Notes under the pieces: model-generated
Seen by the model: the letters and a program-made list of their open reading frames with translations, nothing else
Told to the model about the DNA's origin: nothing
The model's database searches: none
Part shown: in pieces, positions 8,048 through 17,357 of the stretch
How positions within the stretch are numbered: the stretch's first letter is position 1
Layout: each line of letters starts with the position of its first letter
Program-made: the position numbers and the translations under genes
NCBI RefSeq assembly: GCF_000238395.3
Contig: NZ_CP011025.1
Location: 1,302,001-1,366,000, forward strand
Source: Pseudoalteromonas arctica A 37-1-2
GTDB taxonomy: Bacteria; Pseudomonadota; Gammaproteobacteria; Enterobacterales; Alteromonadaceae
Direction of reading: 5' to 3'
DNA length: 64,000 nucleotides

Positions 8048-10803
8048 GACTGATTATTTCCTTCTTTTTGTAACTTTTTAGCTTTTGCTCTCGCAATTGC
8101 AGCAGCCACGGCGGCTTTTTTCTTATCGTCGGCTGATTTAGGTTTATCTGCGTTAATAAGATCTGATGAGTCATCGGTGTTACTTTCTGCACTCTTAGGT
8201 GCTGCGCTATCAACTTGTAGCTCTTGGGGCTGAGTTTGTTCGGTATCTTCTAGTGCTTTAGCCGCTTTTTTAGCTTTAGCACGAGCTATGGCTGCAGCTA
8301 CCGCTGCTTTTTTATCATCAACGGGTGCCGCGCTTTGTGGCTCTTCACTCACGGTTTGCTCGGTTTCTTCTAATGCTTTAGCTGCTTTTTTGTCATCAAC
8401 AGGGGCATCAGTTTGTGGCTCTTCACTCACGGACTGCTCAGCGTCTTCTAATGCTTTAGCCGCTTTTTTGGCTTTAGCGCGAGCAATGGCCGCCGCTACC
8501 GCTGCTTTTTTATCATCAACAGGGGCATCAGTTTGTGGCTCTTCACTTACTGTTTGTTCACCGTTATCTAATGCTTGTGCTGCCTTTTTGGCTTTAGCGC
8601 GAGCAATGGCCGCCGCTACCGCTGCTTTTTTATCATCAACAGGGGCATCAGTTTGTGGCTCTTCACTCACGGACTGCTCAGCGTCTTCTAATGCTTTAGC
8701 CGCTTTTTTGGCTTTTGCGCGAGCAATGGCCGCCGCTACGGCTGCTTTTTTGTCATCAACAGGGGCATCAGTTTGTGGCTCTTCACTTACTGTTTGTTCA
8801 GCGTAATCTAATGCTTGTGCTGCTTTTTTGGCTTTAGCACTAGCAATGGCCGCAGCTACCGCTGCTTTTTTATCATCAACAGGGGCATCGCTTTGTGGCT
8901 CTTCATTTGTTGCTTGTTCAGCGTTATCTAATGCTTGTGCTGCCTTTTTGGCTTTAGCACGAGCAATGGCCGCAGCTACCGCTGACTTTTTATCATCAAC
9001 AGGGGCATCGTTTTGTGGCTCTTCACTTGCTGCTTGTGCTGCCTTTTTAGCTTTAGCGCGAGCAATGGCTGCAGCGACTGCTGATTTTTTATCATCAACG
9101 GGTGCAGTCTCGGCCGATTCATCTGTTTGAGATTTTTGCTCTTTATATTTACGCGCTTGTTCTTTACGTAGTGCGCGCTCTTTTGCTACTTCGCTGTTGT
9201 CAGGTTCTAATTCAGCAGATTGATCGCCTAGCTTTTTAGCTTTAGCGCGTGCAATAGCAGCTGCAACAGCTGATTTTTCATCGCCATTATCTGATTTATT
9301 TTTAACGCGGGCTAGTGCCTCTGCTACTTTTTGTTTTTCGTCAGCAGATTTAGCGGCAGGTTTGCGTTTATGGCGGTTTTGACGTTCTTCTTGCTCGCGA
9401 TCTAAACGCTCTTTTCGTGCATCAAAACGCTCTTTTGCTCTGTCGGCTTTAATTTTGTCAGCTTGTTGTTCTTTAATTTCAACTTTGGCTATACGGTAGT
9501 ACTGCACAAGAGGGATTTCACTTGGGCACACATATGCACAAGCACCACATTCAATACAGTCAAATAAATTGTGCTCTTGTAGTTTGTCGTACTCTTTTGA
9601 TTTAGCAAACCACTGCAATTGCTGTGGTAATAAAGAAGCAGGGCAGACATCAGCACAGGCGCTACAACGTATACAGGCTTTTTCAGGGCCGGGCTCCGCA
9701 AGCTCTTTATGATCAGGCGCTAAAATACAGTTAGTTGTTTTAACTATGCCAATACGTACTGTGGGTAGCGTAAAGCCCATCATTGGGCCGCCCATCACAA
9801 CACTTTGCTGCGGTACAGGCGAGAAACCTTGGCAATCAAGTAAATGCTTTATTTCAGTGCCAAGTAGTGCCCATACATTCCCAGGCTTATGAATAGTGTT
9901 ACCTGTTACCGTAACTATACGTTCAATGAGTGGTTTACCTTCATAAACGGCTTGTTGTACGGCAAACAAAGTCCCGGTGTTATGCACTAAAATACCAATA
10001 TCGGCAGGAATACCAATGCTAGGAACTTCACGGTTAGTAAGTAATTTAATTAATTGCTTTTCACCGCCAGATGGATAGATAGTTGGCACCGTTTGAATAA
10101 TGATTTTTGAGTTATGCTCAGCTGCTTGCTTCATTGCTGCAATAGCTTCAGGCTTATTATCTTCTATACCCACAATGCACAGTGTTGGGTTTAAAAGTTG
10201 CTGCATTATTTCAATGCCTTGGATAACTTCTTTAGCGTGTTCGCGCATTAAAACGTCATCGGCAGTAATATAAGGTTCGCACTCAACAGCATTTACAATC
10301 AAAAATTCGATAGGTTGCTTGGTATCCGCTTTTACATAAGTAGGAAAACCAGCACCACCCATACCGCTAATACCGGCTTGGTGAATAATATTTATCAGCT
10401 CATCATGACTAAGCTCAGCAGGATTTTTATTTTTATTTAGAGCTACCCATTCGTCTTTGCCGTCTGGTTCAATAATAACACTTAGTTCAGGTAGGGCCGA
10501 TGGATGTGCTGATGGCATAGGTGCAATATCAGTAACCACACCAGAGCTTGGCGCATGCACAGGTACCGACCAGTTAGCAGCAGGCGCTGTAAGTGGTTGG
10601 CCTTTTAAGACGTGTTGGCCTTTTTCTACAAGTAACTTACCGTTTGCGCCTATGTGTTGCTTAAGCGCAACAATGAGTTTGTCGGGCAAAGGTAGGCGAG
10701 TGATACTCGCACTATTAGAGAGTGATTTTTGTTGTGGTGGGTGTATGCCGCCAGGAAATGCCCACACGGTGCCTTTTTTTATTTGTTCAAGTAACTTGTC
10801 CAC
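8044..10803 (-). CDS. rsxC: Rsx/Rnf electron transport complex subunit C with long repetitive C-terminal tail
   Basis: RsxC is the peripheral NADH-binding subunit. Residues 1-450 hold the conserved part: the N-terminal barrel-like region, the nucleotide/FMN-binding segment with HQAGISGMGGAGFPTYVK and the SLBB-like region. Two ferredoxin clusters follow as CIRCSACADVCP and CIECGACAYVCP near 370-425. After a charged linker the remaining half is built of about eight near-40-residue units of the type APVDDKKAAVAAAIARAKAK followed by an acidic KALEDAEQSVSEEPQT part. These alanine/lysine helices alternate with acidic linkers. Total length is 919 residues against about 740 in E. coli, and the excess is all repeat. 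The tail is expected to be cytoplasmic, extended or coiled-coil-like, and of unknown function. Confidence 0.95.
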   Translation of the reverse strand: MDKLLEQIKKGTVWAFPGGIHPPQQKSLSNSASITRLPLPDKLIVALKQHIGANGKLLVEKGQHVLKGQPLTAPAANWSVPVHAPSSGVVTDIAPMPSAHPSALPELSVIIEPDGKDEWVALNKNKNPAELSHDELINIIHQAGISGMGGAGFPTYVKADTKQPIEFLIVNAVECEPYITADDVLMREHAKEVIQGIEIMQQLLNPTLCIVGIEDNKPEAIAAMKQAAEHNSKIIIQTVPTIYPSGGEKQLIKLLTNREVPSIGIPADIGILVHNTGTLFAVQQAVYEGKPLIERIVTVTGNTIHKPGNVWALLGTEIKHLLDCQGFSPVPQQSVVMGGPMMGFTLPTVRIGIVKTTNCILAPDHKELAEPGPEKACIRCSACADVCPASLLPQQLQWFAKSKEYDKLQEHNLFDCIECGACAYVCPSEIPLVQYYRIAKVEIKEQQADKIKADRAKERFDARKERLDREQEERQNRHKRKPAAKSADEKQKVAEALARVKNKSDNGDEKSAVAAAIARAKAKKLGDQSAELEPDNSEVAKERALRKEQARKYKEQKSQTDESAETAPVDDKKSAVAAAIARAKAKKAAQAASEEPQNDAPVDDKKSAVAAAIARAKAKKAAQALDNAEQATNEEPQSDAPVDDKKAAVAAAIASAKAKKAAQALDYAEQTVSEEPQTDAPVDDKKAAVAAAIARAKAKKAAKALEDAEQSVSEEPQTDAPVDDKKAAVAAAIARAKAKKAAQALDNGEQTVSEEPQTDAPVDDKKAAVAAAIARAKAKKAAKALEDAEQSVSEEPQTDAPVDDKKAAKALEETEQTVSEEPQSAAPVDDKKAAVAAAIARAKAKKAAKALEDTEQTQPQELQVDSAAPKSAESNTDDSSDLINADKPKSADDKKKAAVAAAIARAKAKKLQKEGNNQS
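8260..9110. repeat. Coding minisatellite in rsxC, period about 120 bp
   Basis: About seven to eight imperfect 120-bp copies in frame within rsxC. Units near 8400-8520 and 8640-8760 are almost identical to each other, as are the ones next to each, giving a 240-bp higher-order period. One copy is internally deleted (near 8360-8400). Because the unit is a multiple of three, gain or loss of copies keeps the frame. Long open frames on the plus strand here are shadows of the repeat. Confidence 0.9.
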
Positions 10804-10811
10804 TCAAACCT

Positions 10812-11366
10812 CTAATCTATTTGTGTAACAGGAATAGCATCTAGCTGCCATTTCCAGTTTTGTTTAGTTTCGGCTACAGGTAGCATATCAATGCAATCTA
10901 CAGGGCAAGGCTCAACACATAAATCACAGCCAGTACATTCATCAATTAACACAGTGTGCATTTGACGAGTTGCGCCCAAAATGGCGTCAACCGGGCAGGC
11001 TTGAATACATTTGGTACAGCCAATACATTCATCTTCGCGAATATAAGCCACTGTTTTTATAGGTTCTGCTTGCTCGCCACCGGCAAGTGGTTTTTCATCA
11101 ACACCCATTAAGCCGGCAAGCTTTTTCATGGTTGATTCGCCGCCCGGTGGGCATTTATTTATTTCATCGCCATTGGCTATGGCTTCGGCGTAAGGGCGAC
11201 AACCCGGGTAGCCACATTGTCCGCATTGAGTTTGCGGCAAAATAGTATCAATTTGCTCAACAATAGGGTTACCTTCAACGCGAAAGCGAATTGCTGCAAA
11301 CCCTAAAATAAGTCCAAAAATGAGTGCTAGCGAACCAATCGCTATCAAGGCATAAAACAAGGTCAT
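10812..11366 (-). CDS. rsxB: Rsx/Rnf electron transport complex subunit B (polyferredoxin)
   Basis: RsxB passes electrons between the membrane flavins and RsxC. The 184-residue protein has an N-terminal membrane helix (about residues 3-25), then the four-cysteine domain [15 protein letters not shown] with a distant cysteine in NKCPPGG. Two classical 4Fe-4S ferredoxin motifs, [16 protein letters not shown] and [16 protein letters not shown], follow. Length and architecture match E. coli RsxB. It is separated from rsxA by one base and from rsxC by eight. Confidence 0.96.
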   Translation of the reverse strand: MTLFYALIAIGSLALIFGLILGFAAIRFRVEGNPIVEQIDTILPQTQCGQCGYPGCRPYAEAIANGDEINKCPPGGESTMKKLAGLMGVDEKPLAGGEQAEPIKTVAYIREDECIGCTKCIQACPVDAILGATRQMHTVLIDECTGCDLCVEPCPVDCIDMLPVAETKQNWKWQLDAIPVTQID

Positions 11367-11367
11367 A

Positions 11368-11949
11368 TTAAAACTTCACTAATCCAGTAAAACCCATAAA
11401 CGCCATCGACATTAAGCCTGCAGTGATCATTGCAATAGAGGCGCCTTTAAAAGGCGTAGGAACGTCAGCAGCTGCTAAACGTTCTCGTAGTGCTGCAAAC
11501 AATACAAGCACTAAAGAAAAACCAACCGCAGCACCAAAACCATACACTGCAGATTGTAAAAACGAATGATCTTCTTTGATATTTAATAAAGCCACACCTA
11601 ATACCGCACAGTTAGTGGTGATCAGCGGTAAAAATATGCCTAATAAACGATATAGAGTAGGGCTTGTTTTACGCACAACCATTTCGGTAAATTGCACTAC
11701 AACGGCAATCACTAAAATAAAGCTCATGGTGCGTAAAAAGGCGATATCCAGAGGGATTAAAATATATTGATTAACTAAATAGCTAGTTACAGAGGCAAGG
11801 GTAAGCACAAACGTGGTTGCCAAAGACATACCAATCGCCGTATCAAGCTTACCTGATACGCCCATAAACGGACATAAGCCTAAAAATTGTACTAATACAA
11901 AGTTATTAACCAGAACGGTTCCAATCAATAACAAGACATATTCTGTCAT
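11368..11949 (-). CDS. rsxA: Rsx/Rnf electron transport complex subunit A
   Basis: The first gene of the rsxABCDGE-nth operon. The 193-residue polytopic membrane protein has about six helices, with the paired cysteine segments [16 protein letters not shown] near residue 15 and [14 protein letters not shown] near residue 105 that hold an intramembrane iron-sulphur centre with RsxE. The start ATG at 11947-11949 is consistent with the conserved N terminus [17 protein letters not shown]. The operon promoter should lie in 11950-12114. Confidence 0.96.
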   Translation of the reverse strand: MTEYVLLLIGTVLVNNFVLVQFLGLCPFMGVSGKLDTAIGMSLATTFVLTLASVTSYLVNQYILIPLDIAFLRTMSFILVIAVVVQFTEMVVRKTSPTLYRLLGIFLPLITTNCAVLGVALLNIKEDHSFLQSAVYGFGAAVGFSLVLVLFAALRERLAAADVPTPFKGASIAMITAGLMSMAFMGFTGLVKF

Positions 11950-12114
11950 GTGTGCCTCACGCTATTAAACTCCTACGTATTATCCTTTTTTCTGCCCCGA
12001 TAAACAACATTTGCGAGTCGTTATCAGTTAAATAAACGCAAGGAAGATTATATTGATCATAAGGCTGTAAAATTAATGTGATCTTGATGTAAGGAATTAA
12101 TCAAATAACAGAAA

Positions 12115-12143
12115 CAAAAAAGAGCAACGAATGCTCTTTTTTG
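12115..12143 (-). terminator. Rho-independent terminator of the CsrD-like gene
   Basis: A perfect 12-bp stem, CAAAAAAGAGCA (12115-12126) with TGCTCTTTTTTG (12132-12143), and a five-base loop. The A/T flanks make it usable in both directions. It lies 18 bases past the stop of the minus-strand gene at 12161. Confidence 0.85.
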
Positions 12144-12160
12144 TATTAATTGAAAACTAA

Positions 12161-14104
12161 TTAAATGTCTTTAGGTTTTTCTATGTAATAACCTTGAACG
12201 CCATCTAAGCATAAAGTTTCTATAATATGTTTTTCTTCTTGGCTCTCAACACCTTCAGCAAATACGCTAACACCAATACGGTGGGCTAAATCGACCATTA
12301 AGCGCATAAAGTACTGATTGTTTTTATCGTCTTCTAGGCCGCGAGTGTAACTTGCATCCATTTTAATAAAATCAGGTTTTAAATCGCGGAAAAACTTAAA
12401 TGAGGTTAAACCAACACCAAAACGTTCAACTGTTACGCGGGCACCTACGCGGTGCACCATATCAATAAAGCGCTTACTGGCTTTAATATTTTGTTGTAAG
12501 CCAAATTCGCTTACTTCAAATACTAGTTTAGATGCAATATGCGTGTCTTTTAATAAGCGGCGTTCTAGCCAAATAACAAACTGATCGTTGTGCGCACTTG
12601 AGGCAGTAACATTTAACCCAAAAAACTTTTCAGATAAATTACGGCTTTTCACTTTTTCAAGGGAGGAGTCAATTATCAGGCGATCAATTTCTATTGCCAT
12701 ACCAAGCTTTTCGGCCATAGCTAGAAAGGAAGCGGTAGGCAATACTTGATTGTCTTCTGTTTTAAATCGCACTTGTATTTCAGCATAGGCTTTAATACTT
12801 TTACCAAGCGGCATAATGTTTTGCATTACTAAATGTACACGCTTAGATTCAATAACCTCGTTAATAACTTTACGCCAGTTTTGATTACCAAAACCTGCAC
12901 TAACGTTATTGACTAAATCGGTCTCGCGTTGCACGTGCCATGCGTTTACTTGTTTTGATTGAGCCATACTCATCGCGTTATCAACAACAGAAAGTAGCTC
13001 ACCTAAAGGCTTACCTTTTTCGTAACCTACAATACCCGTGTTAGCAACAGAGCTTAGCTCTTGGTTTTGTTGATACTGAGTAAAACGCGATTGTAGATTC
13101 TCACCAAAACGTTCTGCTTCTTTTAAAGGGGTGTGGGGCAGTACTACAGCAAAGTCAGAGCTATTTAATCTAAATACCTGACTATCAGTGTATGTACCAC
13201 TTATATGCTTAATAATATCGGCAACGCCTTTAACGTACTCATCACCTTTTTGATAACCACGGCTTTGGTTTATAGCTTGTAGTTCGCTACAACGAACCAT
13301 AGCTAAAGAACCAAATGTACTTTGCTCAGTGTTTTCAATATTTTTTTCGTAATACTCAACAAACATATTACGGTTACCAAGCGAAGTTATTACATCTTTA
13401 TATGCTTCATGTTTAATGCTTAATGCAGCGCTTTGTATATCTTCACTTTTACTTTTCAAAAAGTGAGATAAACGATTAAAGCTAGGAACTAAATCTTTAC
13501 CTAGTTTTTTTAATCGGGTGCTATCTAATGCTGTTTCTAAATCATTATCAACTTGGTTTTGGTTGATATAAATATCGATAATGTCAGCTACCGTCGTACT
13601 TATGTTTTTATTTAAACGGTAAAAAATAGATTGCATTAGAATTATTGGAATAATAACTAAAATGGCAGAAATCAAAATAACAATAAAAAGGGACGTTTGT
13701 AGCTGCGACGCTAAATGCTCAATGTTAAGTACAAATTCAACTTTTATATCTGAGGCGTCATTTACAGCAAACTGAGGGCGCACTGAGTTAAAGTTAGAGA
13801 GTACAAAATCAGCAAACATTGGTAATTGGGTAGGGGGGTTAATGCTAAATATTTCAGCCCCTTGGTAATCTCTTAGAGTAAAGCTTGAAAACGTATTACC
13901 ATCTGCAATTGATTGTTTTAAATTTTGAGCAGAAATATCGTCTAAAGAAAGGTCATTTATATACTTAGTAACAGTAATTTGCGCACTTTTTTGTGCATCA
14001 CTTACCGCAGTATCAAAGCTTATAGATATGAAGTAGCTTCCTGCTGCAACACACAATAACCAAGAGATAATTTGTATAAAAATAAGTTTTTTAAATCCAG
14101 CCAT
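12161..14104 (-). CDS. csrD: CsrD-like degenerate GGDEF/EAL membrane protein
   Basis: A 647-residue inner-membrane protein with a helix at about 7-29, a periplasmic segment of about 100 residues, a second helix at about 135-158, then GGDEF-like and EAL-like domains. Both active sites are degenerate: NSSDF stands where GGDEF should be, near residue 310, and AEIQVR where the EAL motif should be, near residue 440. This pattern (HRSDF and ELM in E. coli), together with the nearly identical length, matches CsrD. CsrD promotes RNase E decay of the CsrB/C small RNAs and neither makes nor breaks c-di-GMP. The gene is not beside mreB as in E. coli, so another degenerate GGDEF/EAL protein (for example MshH-like) remains possible. 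It is a single-gene unit with its own terminator. Confidence 0.6.
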   Translation of the reverse strand: MAGFKKLIFIQIISWLLCVAAGSYFISISFDTAVSDAQKSAQITVTKYINDLSLDDISAQNLKQSIADGNTFSSFTLRDYQGAEIFSINPPTQLPMFADFVLSNFNSVRPQFAVNDASDIKVEFVLNIEHLASQLQTSLFIVILISAILVIIPIILMQSIFYRLNKNISTTVADIIDIYINQNQVDNDLETALDSTRLKKLGKDLVPSFNRLSHFLKSKSEDIQSAALSIKHEAYKDVITSLGNRNMFVEYYEKNIENTEQSTFGSLAMVRCSELQAINQSRGYQKGDEYVKGVADIIKHISGTYTDSQVFRLNSSDFAVVLPHTPLKEAERFGENLQSRFTQYQQNQELSSVANTGIVGYEKGKPLGELLSVVDNAMSMAQSKQVNAWHVQRETDLVNNVSAGFGNQNWRKVINEVIESKRVHLVMQNIMPLGKSIKAYAEIQVRFKTEDNQVLPTASFLAMAEKLGMAIEIDRLIIDSSLEKVKSRNLSEKFFGLNVTASSAHNDQFVIWLERRLLKDTHIASKLVFEVSEFGLQQNIKASKRFIDMVHRVGARVTVERFGVGLTSFKFFRDLKPDFIKMDASYTRGLEDDKNNQYFMRLMVDLAHRIGVSVFAEGVESQEEKHIIETLCLDGVQGYYIEKPKDI

Positions 14105-14252
14105 GTTTTCAGTCTTTTAATAATTCAAAAGGGAAGGAATCAAGTCCTTGATTGATAAACTAAGTACAGCGCATTAAGGAATAAACTAATGCTTTAGTTA
14201 TATAAGGAAGAGTAGTGGAATTAGCTTGAGATGTCTATGAAATTCTTAGAAT

Positions 14253-14329
14253 TGGCTCCCCCTCCCCGACTCGAACGGGGGACCTGCGGATTAACAGTCC
14301 GTCGCTCTAACCAACTGAGCTAAGGGGGA
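14253..14329 (-). tRNA. tRNA-Asn (GTT)
   Basis: 77 nt including an encoded CCA end. On the minus strand the acceptor TCCCCCT pairs with AGGGGGA, the discriminator is G, the anticodon loop is CTGTTAA (GTT) and the T arm is closed by CCCCG/CGGGG. This is the promoter-distal copy of seven. Confidence 0.97.
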
Positions 14330-14358
14330 ACTAAAGTAGTGATATTATTATGATGATT

Positions 14359-14435
14359 TGGCTCCCCCTCCCCGACTCGAACGGGGGACCTGCGGATTAA
14401 CAGTCCGTCGCTCTAACCAACTGAGCTAAGGGGGA
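14359..14435 (-). tRNA. tRNA-Asn (GTT)
   Basis: Second of seven identical copies, with the same acceptor, anticodon loop CTGTTAA and encoded CCA. A 29-base spacer separates it from the copy to its left. Confidence 0.97.
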
Positions 14436-14456
14436 ACTACATCATAAACATAAACT

Positions 14457-14533
14457 TGGCTCCCCCTCCCCGACTCGAACGGGGGACCTGCGGATTAACA
14501 GTCCGTCGCTCTAACCAACTGAGCTAAGGGGGA
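14457..14533 (-). tRNA. tRNA-Asn (GTT)
   Basis: Third of seven identical copies. It begins the run of exact 98-bp units (77 nt gene plus 21-base spacer ACTACATCATAAACATAAAC with one further base). Confidence 0.97.
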
Positions 14534-14554
14534 ACTACATCATAAACATAAACT

Positions 14555-14631
14555 TGGCTCCCCCTCCCCGACTCGAACGGGGGACCTGCGGATTAACAGT
14601 CCGTCGCTCTAACCAACTGAGCTAAGGGGGA
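14555..14631 (-). tRNA. tRNA-Asn (GTT)
   Basis: Fourth of seven identical copies. The gene and the 21-base spacers on both sides are the same as the neighbours, showing recent tandem duplication. Confidence 0.97.
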
Positions 14632-14652
14632 ACTACATCATAAACATAAACT

Positions 14653-14729
14653 TGGCTCCCCCTCCCCGACTCGAACGGGGGACCTGCGGATTAACAGTCC
14701 GTCGCTCTAACCAACTGAGCTAAGGGGGA
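14653..14729 (-). tRNA. tRNA-Asn (GTT)
   Basis: Fifth of seven identical copies, within the 98-bp tandem unit. Confidence 0.97.
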
Positions 14730-14750
14730 ACTACATCATAAACATAAACT

Positions 14751-14827
14751 TGGCTCCCCCTCCCCGACTCGAACGGGGGACCTGCGGATTAACAGTCCGT
14801 CGCTCTAACCAACTGAGCTAAGGGGGA
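14751..14827 (-). tRNA. tRNA-Asn (GTT)
   Basis: Sixth of seven identical copies. Its right-hand spacer differs in sequence from the 98-bp units. Confidence 0.97.
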
Positions 14828-14848
14828 ATCGTTTATGGTTGAAAAACT

Positions 14849-14925
14849 TGGCTCCCCCTCCCCGACTCGAACGGGGGACCTGCGGATTAACAGTCCGTCG
14901 CTCTAACCAACTGAGCTAAGGGGGA
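14849..14925 (-). tRNA. tRNA-Asn (GTT)
   Basis: Promoter-proximal copy of the seven, identical in sequence to the others, with encoded CCA. Its 5' end lies roughly 20 bases downstream of the inferred transcription start. Confidence 0.97.
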
Positions 14926-14951
14926 AGCGTCTTGCCTTTCAACGGGGCGAA

Positions 14952-14980
14952 ATATTAATGACCGCGCCGCAAAGTGTCAA
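14952..14980 (-). promoter_or_regulatory. Sigma-70 promoter of the tRNA-Asn operon
   Basis: On the minus strand a perfect TTGACA (14975-14980) is followed by a 17-base spacer and TAATAT (14952-14957). The sequence just downstream, TTCGCCCCG, is a G+C-rich discriminator as expected for a stringently controlled stable-RNA promoter. Confidence 0.88.
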
Positions 14981-14984
14981 CATA

Positions 14985-15977
14985 TAAAAGTCATAAATTG
15001 AAAAAAGAGGTTTATTCGTTGTTTTTGTGTTCGATCTGCGTGTTTTATAGCTCTATTAAAGTTACTTTTTTAAAAATTTAAGAATAACAATGTGACTTTT
15101 ATTATTGCTGAGTCTTCAAATTGGTTAAATTAAACACGGTATTAAAGTGGCTTGTTATTAAAAAACAACTCAAAAACATAAAAACTCATTTTTTACTTAG
15201 CGATATTTTTCGTATTTAATTCGTTTTTTGTTTTAATTTTCTAAAAATATACCTATGCGTATATTCACAGAAATATTTTTTGATCTAAATTGTGATCTAA
15301 TCACTATGTATAAGATGAGTATTTGTTTTATCCGTTCAAAAATAGAGCAATCAATAACTTAACTTTGTATTAAACGTTTTTTTATACCTAACGTACAACT
15401 ATGTTAAGAAGAAAAATTGGTGAGCTACAGTTTTTAGCGTGAGTTTATAAAAATGCCACAATTAACAAATGGTCAATTGGTTGGATATCACCGAAAATGG
15501 AGGCTCTCTCAAAGCCTTTATAAATGCGGGTTTGAATGAGTTATCCACGGTTTCTGTGGATAACTCTGTTTATGAAACTTTAAGAACATCATCGGCACCA
15601 ATGGTTTAGGGTGCTACAACGATTTCAAGCTTTTAAATCACTATTTTTAATTCAATATAAAACAATGGGTTATGATTTGATGCTGAATGGATGCAACTCG
15701 ATGAGGGAATTTTTTCGTAACGATAAACCAAGCAGTACCTTTGTGTAAAAAAGCATCATATATCACTGGGTGTTTGTAATAAAAGTTATAAAAATGTGTT
15801 TTAATTGGTTTTTGGTGTGTTTAGGCTCTATTTTAACAAAAAGATGCAAAAACTAAGTTTTACTATTTTTTCGAATCTTTACTTCTTTAATTACTTCAAT
15901 TGTAGTGATAAATCCGTGGCTTGAACTGCCTTGATGCTTTAAAATGATTCGTTCAGTAAAAGAGGCCTATTTATTTC
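14985..15977. other. AT-rich intergenic region of about 1 kb, no clear gene
   Basis: No convincing gene is seen between the tRNA-Asn promoter and the MATE exporter. It holds several AT-rich tracts, a perfect small palindrome GTGATCTAATCAC near 15292, and a strong hairpin at 15538-15566. There is also a 46-codon open frame from 15469 to 15609 (starting MVNWLDITENGGSLKAF) with no ribosome site. The left part (15000-15450) is the most AT-rich. A small RNA, a decayed gene or a protein-binding region are all possible, and nothing here decides between them. Confidence 0.5.
15538..15566. promoter_or_regulatory. Perfect 11-bp hairpin made of two inverted DnaA-box-like sequences
   Basis: GAGTTATCCAC (15538-15548) pairs with GTGGATAACTC (15556-15566) across a seven-base loop. 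The right arm read on the minus strand gives TTATCCACA, the strict DnaA-box consensus. The left arm gives TTATCCACG, one mismatch. It has no T-run, so it is not a typical terminator. DnaA binding is inference only. Confidence 0.5.
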
Positions 15978-17357
15978 ATGCGCGCAATTTCAAAATCCCA
16001 GACTCGCCCAGATTTACTAAACGATCCCATTTTGCCCACATTAAAGACGATGACCATCCCGATGATATTCGGCATGATCACGCTAATGATGTTCAATATT
16101 GTCGATACATTTTTTATAAGCTTACTAGGCACTGAGCCGCTTGCAGCGGTGAGCTTTACATTTCCGGTTACCTTTACCGTTATTAGCTTAGCAATAGGGT
16201 TGGGGATCGGTACATCGGCAGTAATAGCAAAAGCGCTCGGTAGTAATAAAATAGATGAAGCGCGTTTTGACGCCAGTATTTCTTTAATGGTTGGTGTGGT
16301 TCTGGTTATTGTGTTGTCATCTGTTGGGTATTTACTGATTGACCCCATATTTACTTTGCTAGGAGCGGGCGCACAAGTATTGCCGTTAATACACGAATAC
16401 ATGAATATATGGTTTATTGGTAGTGTATTTTTAATAACCCCAATGATTGGTAACTCGGTACTGCGCGCCAGTGGCGATACAAAAACGCCAAGTATAGTAA
16501 TGGGTGGAGCAGGGCTGATAAACGCCGTACTCGACCCTATACTGATATTTGGTTTTGGGCCAGTACCAGCGTTAGGTATTCAAGGCGCGGCCATAGCAAG
16601 CGTTATTGCATGGTCTGTTGCTGTGGTTATTATTTTATATATATTAGCGGTTAAAAAACGCTTGTTGAGCCTAAAAGCAGGCAAGCAAACAGTGACGGGC
16701 GCTATTCGTAAAATATTAAAAATTGGTTTGCCTGCTGCCGGCGCAAACATGCTTACACCCGTTGCGATGGCCGTAATGACCGCTATGGTTGCGCATCACG
16801 GGCCAGAAGCCGTAGCCGCATTTGGGGTAGGAAGTCGAATAGAATCTATTGCAAGTATATTAGTGCTTGCGCTATCGATGACATTACCGCCATTTGTTAG
16901 CCAAAACTTTGGCGCTGGCAAATTATGCCGCGTTAAAGAAGCGTATACCGGCACACTAAAATTTGTGATGGTATGGCAATTTGCCATTTACGTATTACTC
17001 ATTGCATTTTCAGGTGTTATAAGCCAATTATTTGGTAAAGAACAAGCTGTAATAGATGTAATTAAACTCTTTATTTATACCATCCCGCTAAGTTATGGCT
17101 TACAAGGGGTGATCATATTATCAAATTCATCGTTTAATGCTTTACACAAACCAATGTACGCATTGGTATTAAGTGTCATTCGGTTATTCATATTTTATGT
17201 ACCATTTGCTTATGTAGGCAACGAAATAGCCGGATTATTAGGGCTATTTATTGGCGCTGCTTTAGGTAACTTATTTACAGCAATAGTGGCATACAAATGG
17301 TTTATGAAAAAACTAGAAGCGCTGAGCGGCGAATCGTTACAGGAGTGCAATAATTGA
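15978..17357 (+). CDS. MATE family efflux transporter
   Basis: A 459-residue inner-membrane protein with about twelve helices in two homologous halves, as in NorM-type multidrug and toxin extrusion exporters driven by Na+ or H+. Family phrases include [20 protein letters not shown] and [15 protein letters not shown] near the N terminus, and [17 protein letters not shown] in the second half. Substrate is not predictable. The stop codon overlaps the uvrB start (TTGA), so the two are probably co-transcribed. The start is the ATG at 15978. A longer frame in another register upstream is a shadow. Confidence 0.92.
   Translation: MRAISKSQTRPDLLNDPILPTLKTMTIPMIFGMITLMMFNIVDTFFISLLGTEPLAAVSFTFPVTFTVISLAIGLGIGTSAVIAKALGSNKIDEARFDASISLMVGVVLVIVLSSVGYLLIDPIFTLLGAGAQVLPLIHEYMNIWFIGSVFLITPMIGNSVLRASGDTKTPSIVMGGAGLINAVLDPILIFGFGPVPALGIQGAAIASVIAWSVAVVIILYILAVKKRLLSLKAGKQTVTGAIRKILKIGLPAAGANMLTPVAMAVMTAMVAHHGPEAVAAFGVGSRIESIASILVLALSMTLPPFVSQNFGAGKLCRVKEAYTGTLKFVMVWQFAIYVLLIAFSGVISQLFGKEQAVIDVIKLFIYTIPLSYGLQGVIILSNSSFNALHKPMYALVLSVIRLFIFYVPFAYVGNEIAGLLGLFIGAALGNLFTAIVAYKWFMKKLEALSGESLQECNN

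Noticed and set aside
8288..9130. Long plus-strand open frames rich in Ala and Ser opposite rsxC
   Set aside because: They are antisense shadows of the rsxC repeat, whose period keeps frames open on both strands.
14253..14925. A CRISPR array, because of the regular 98-bp repeat-spacer look
   Set aside because: The repeats are 77-nt tRNA genes with cloverleaf and CCA end, and the spacers are identical instead of unique.
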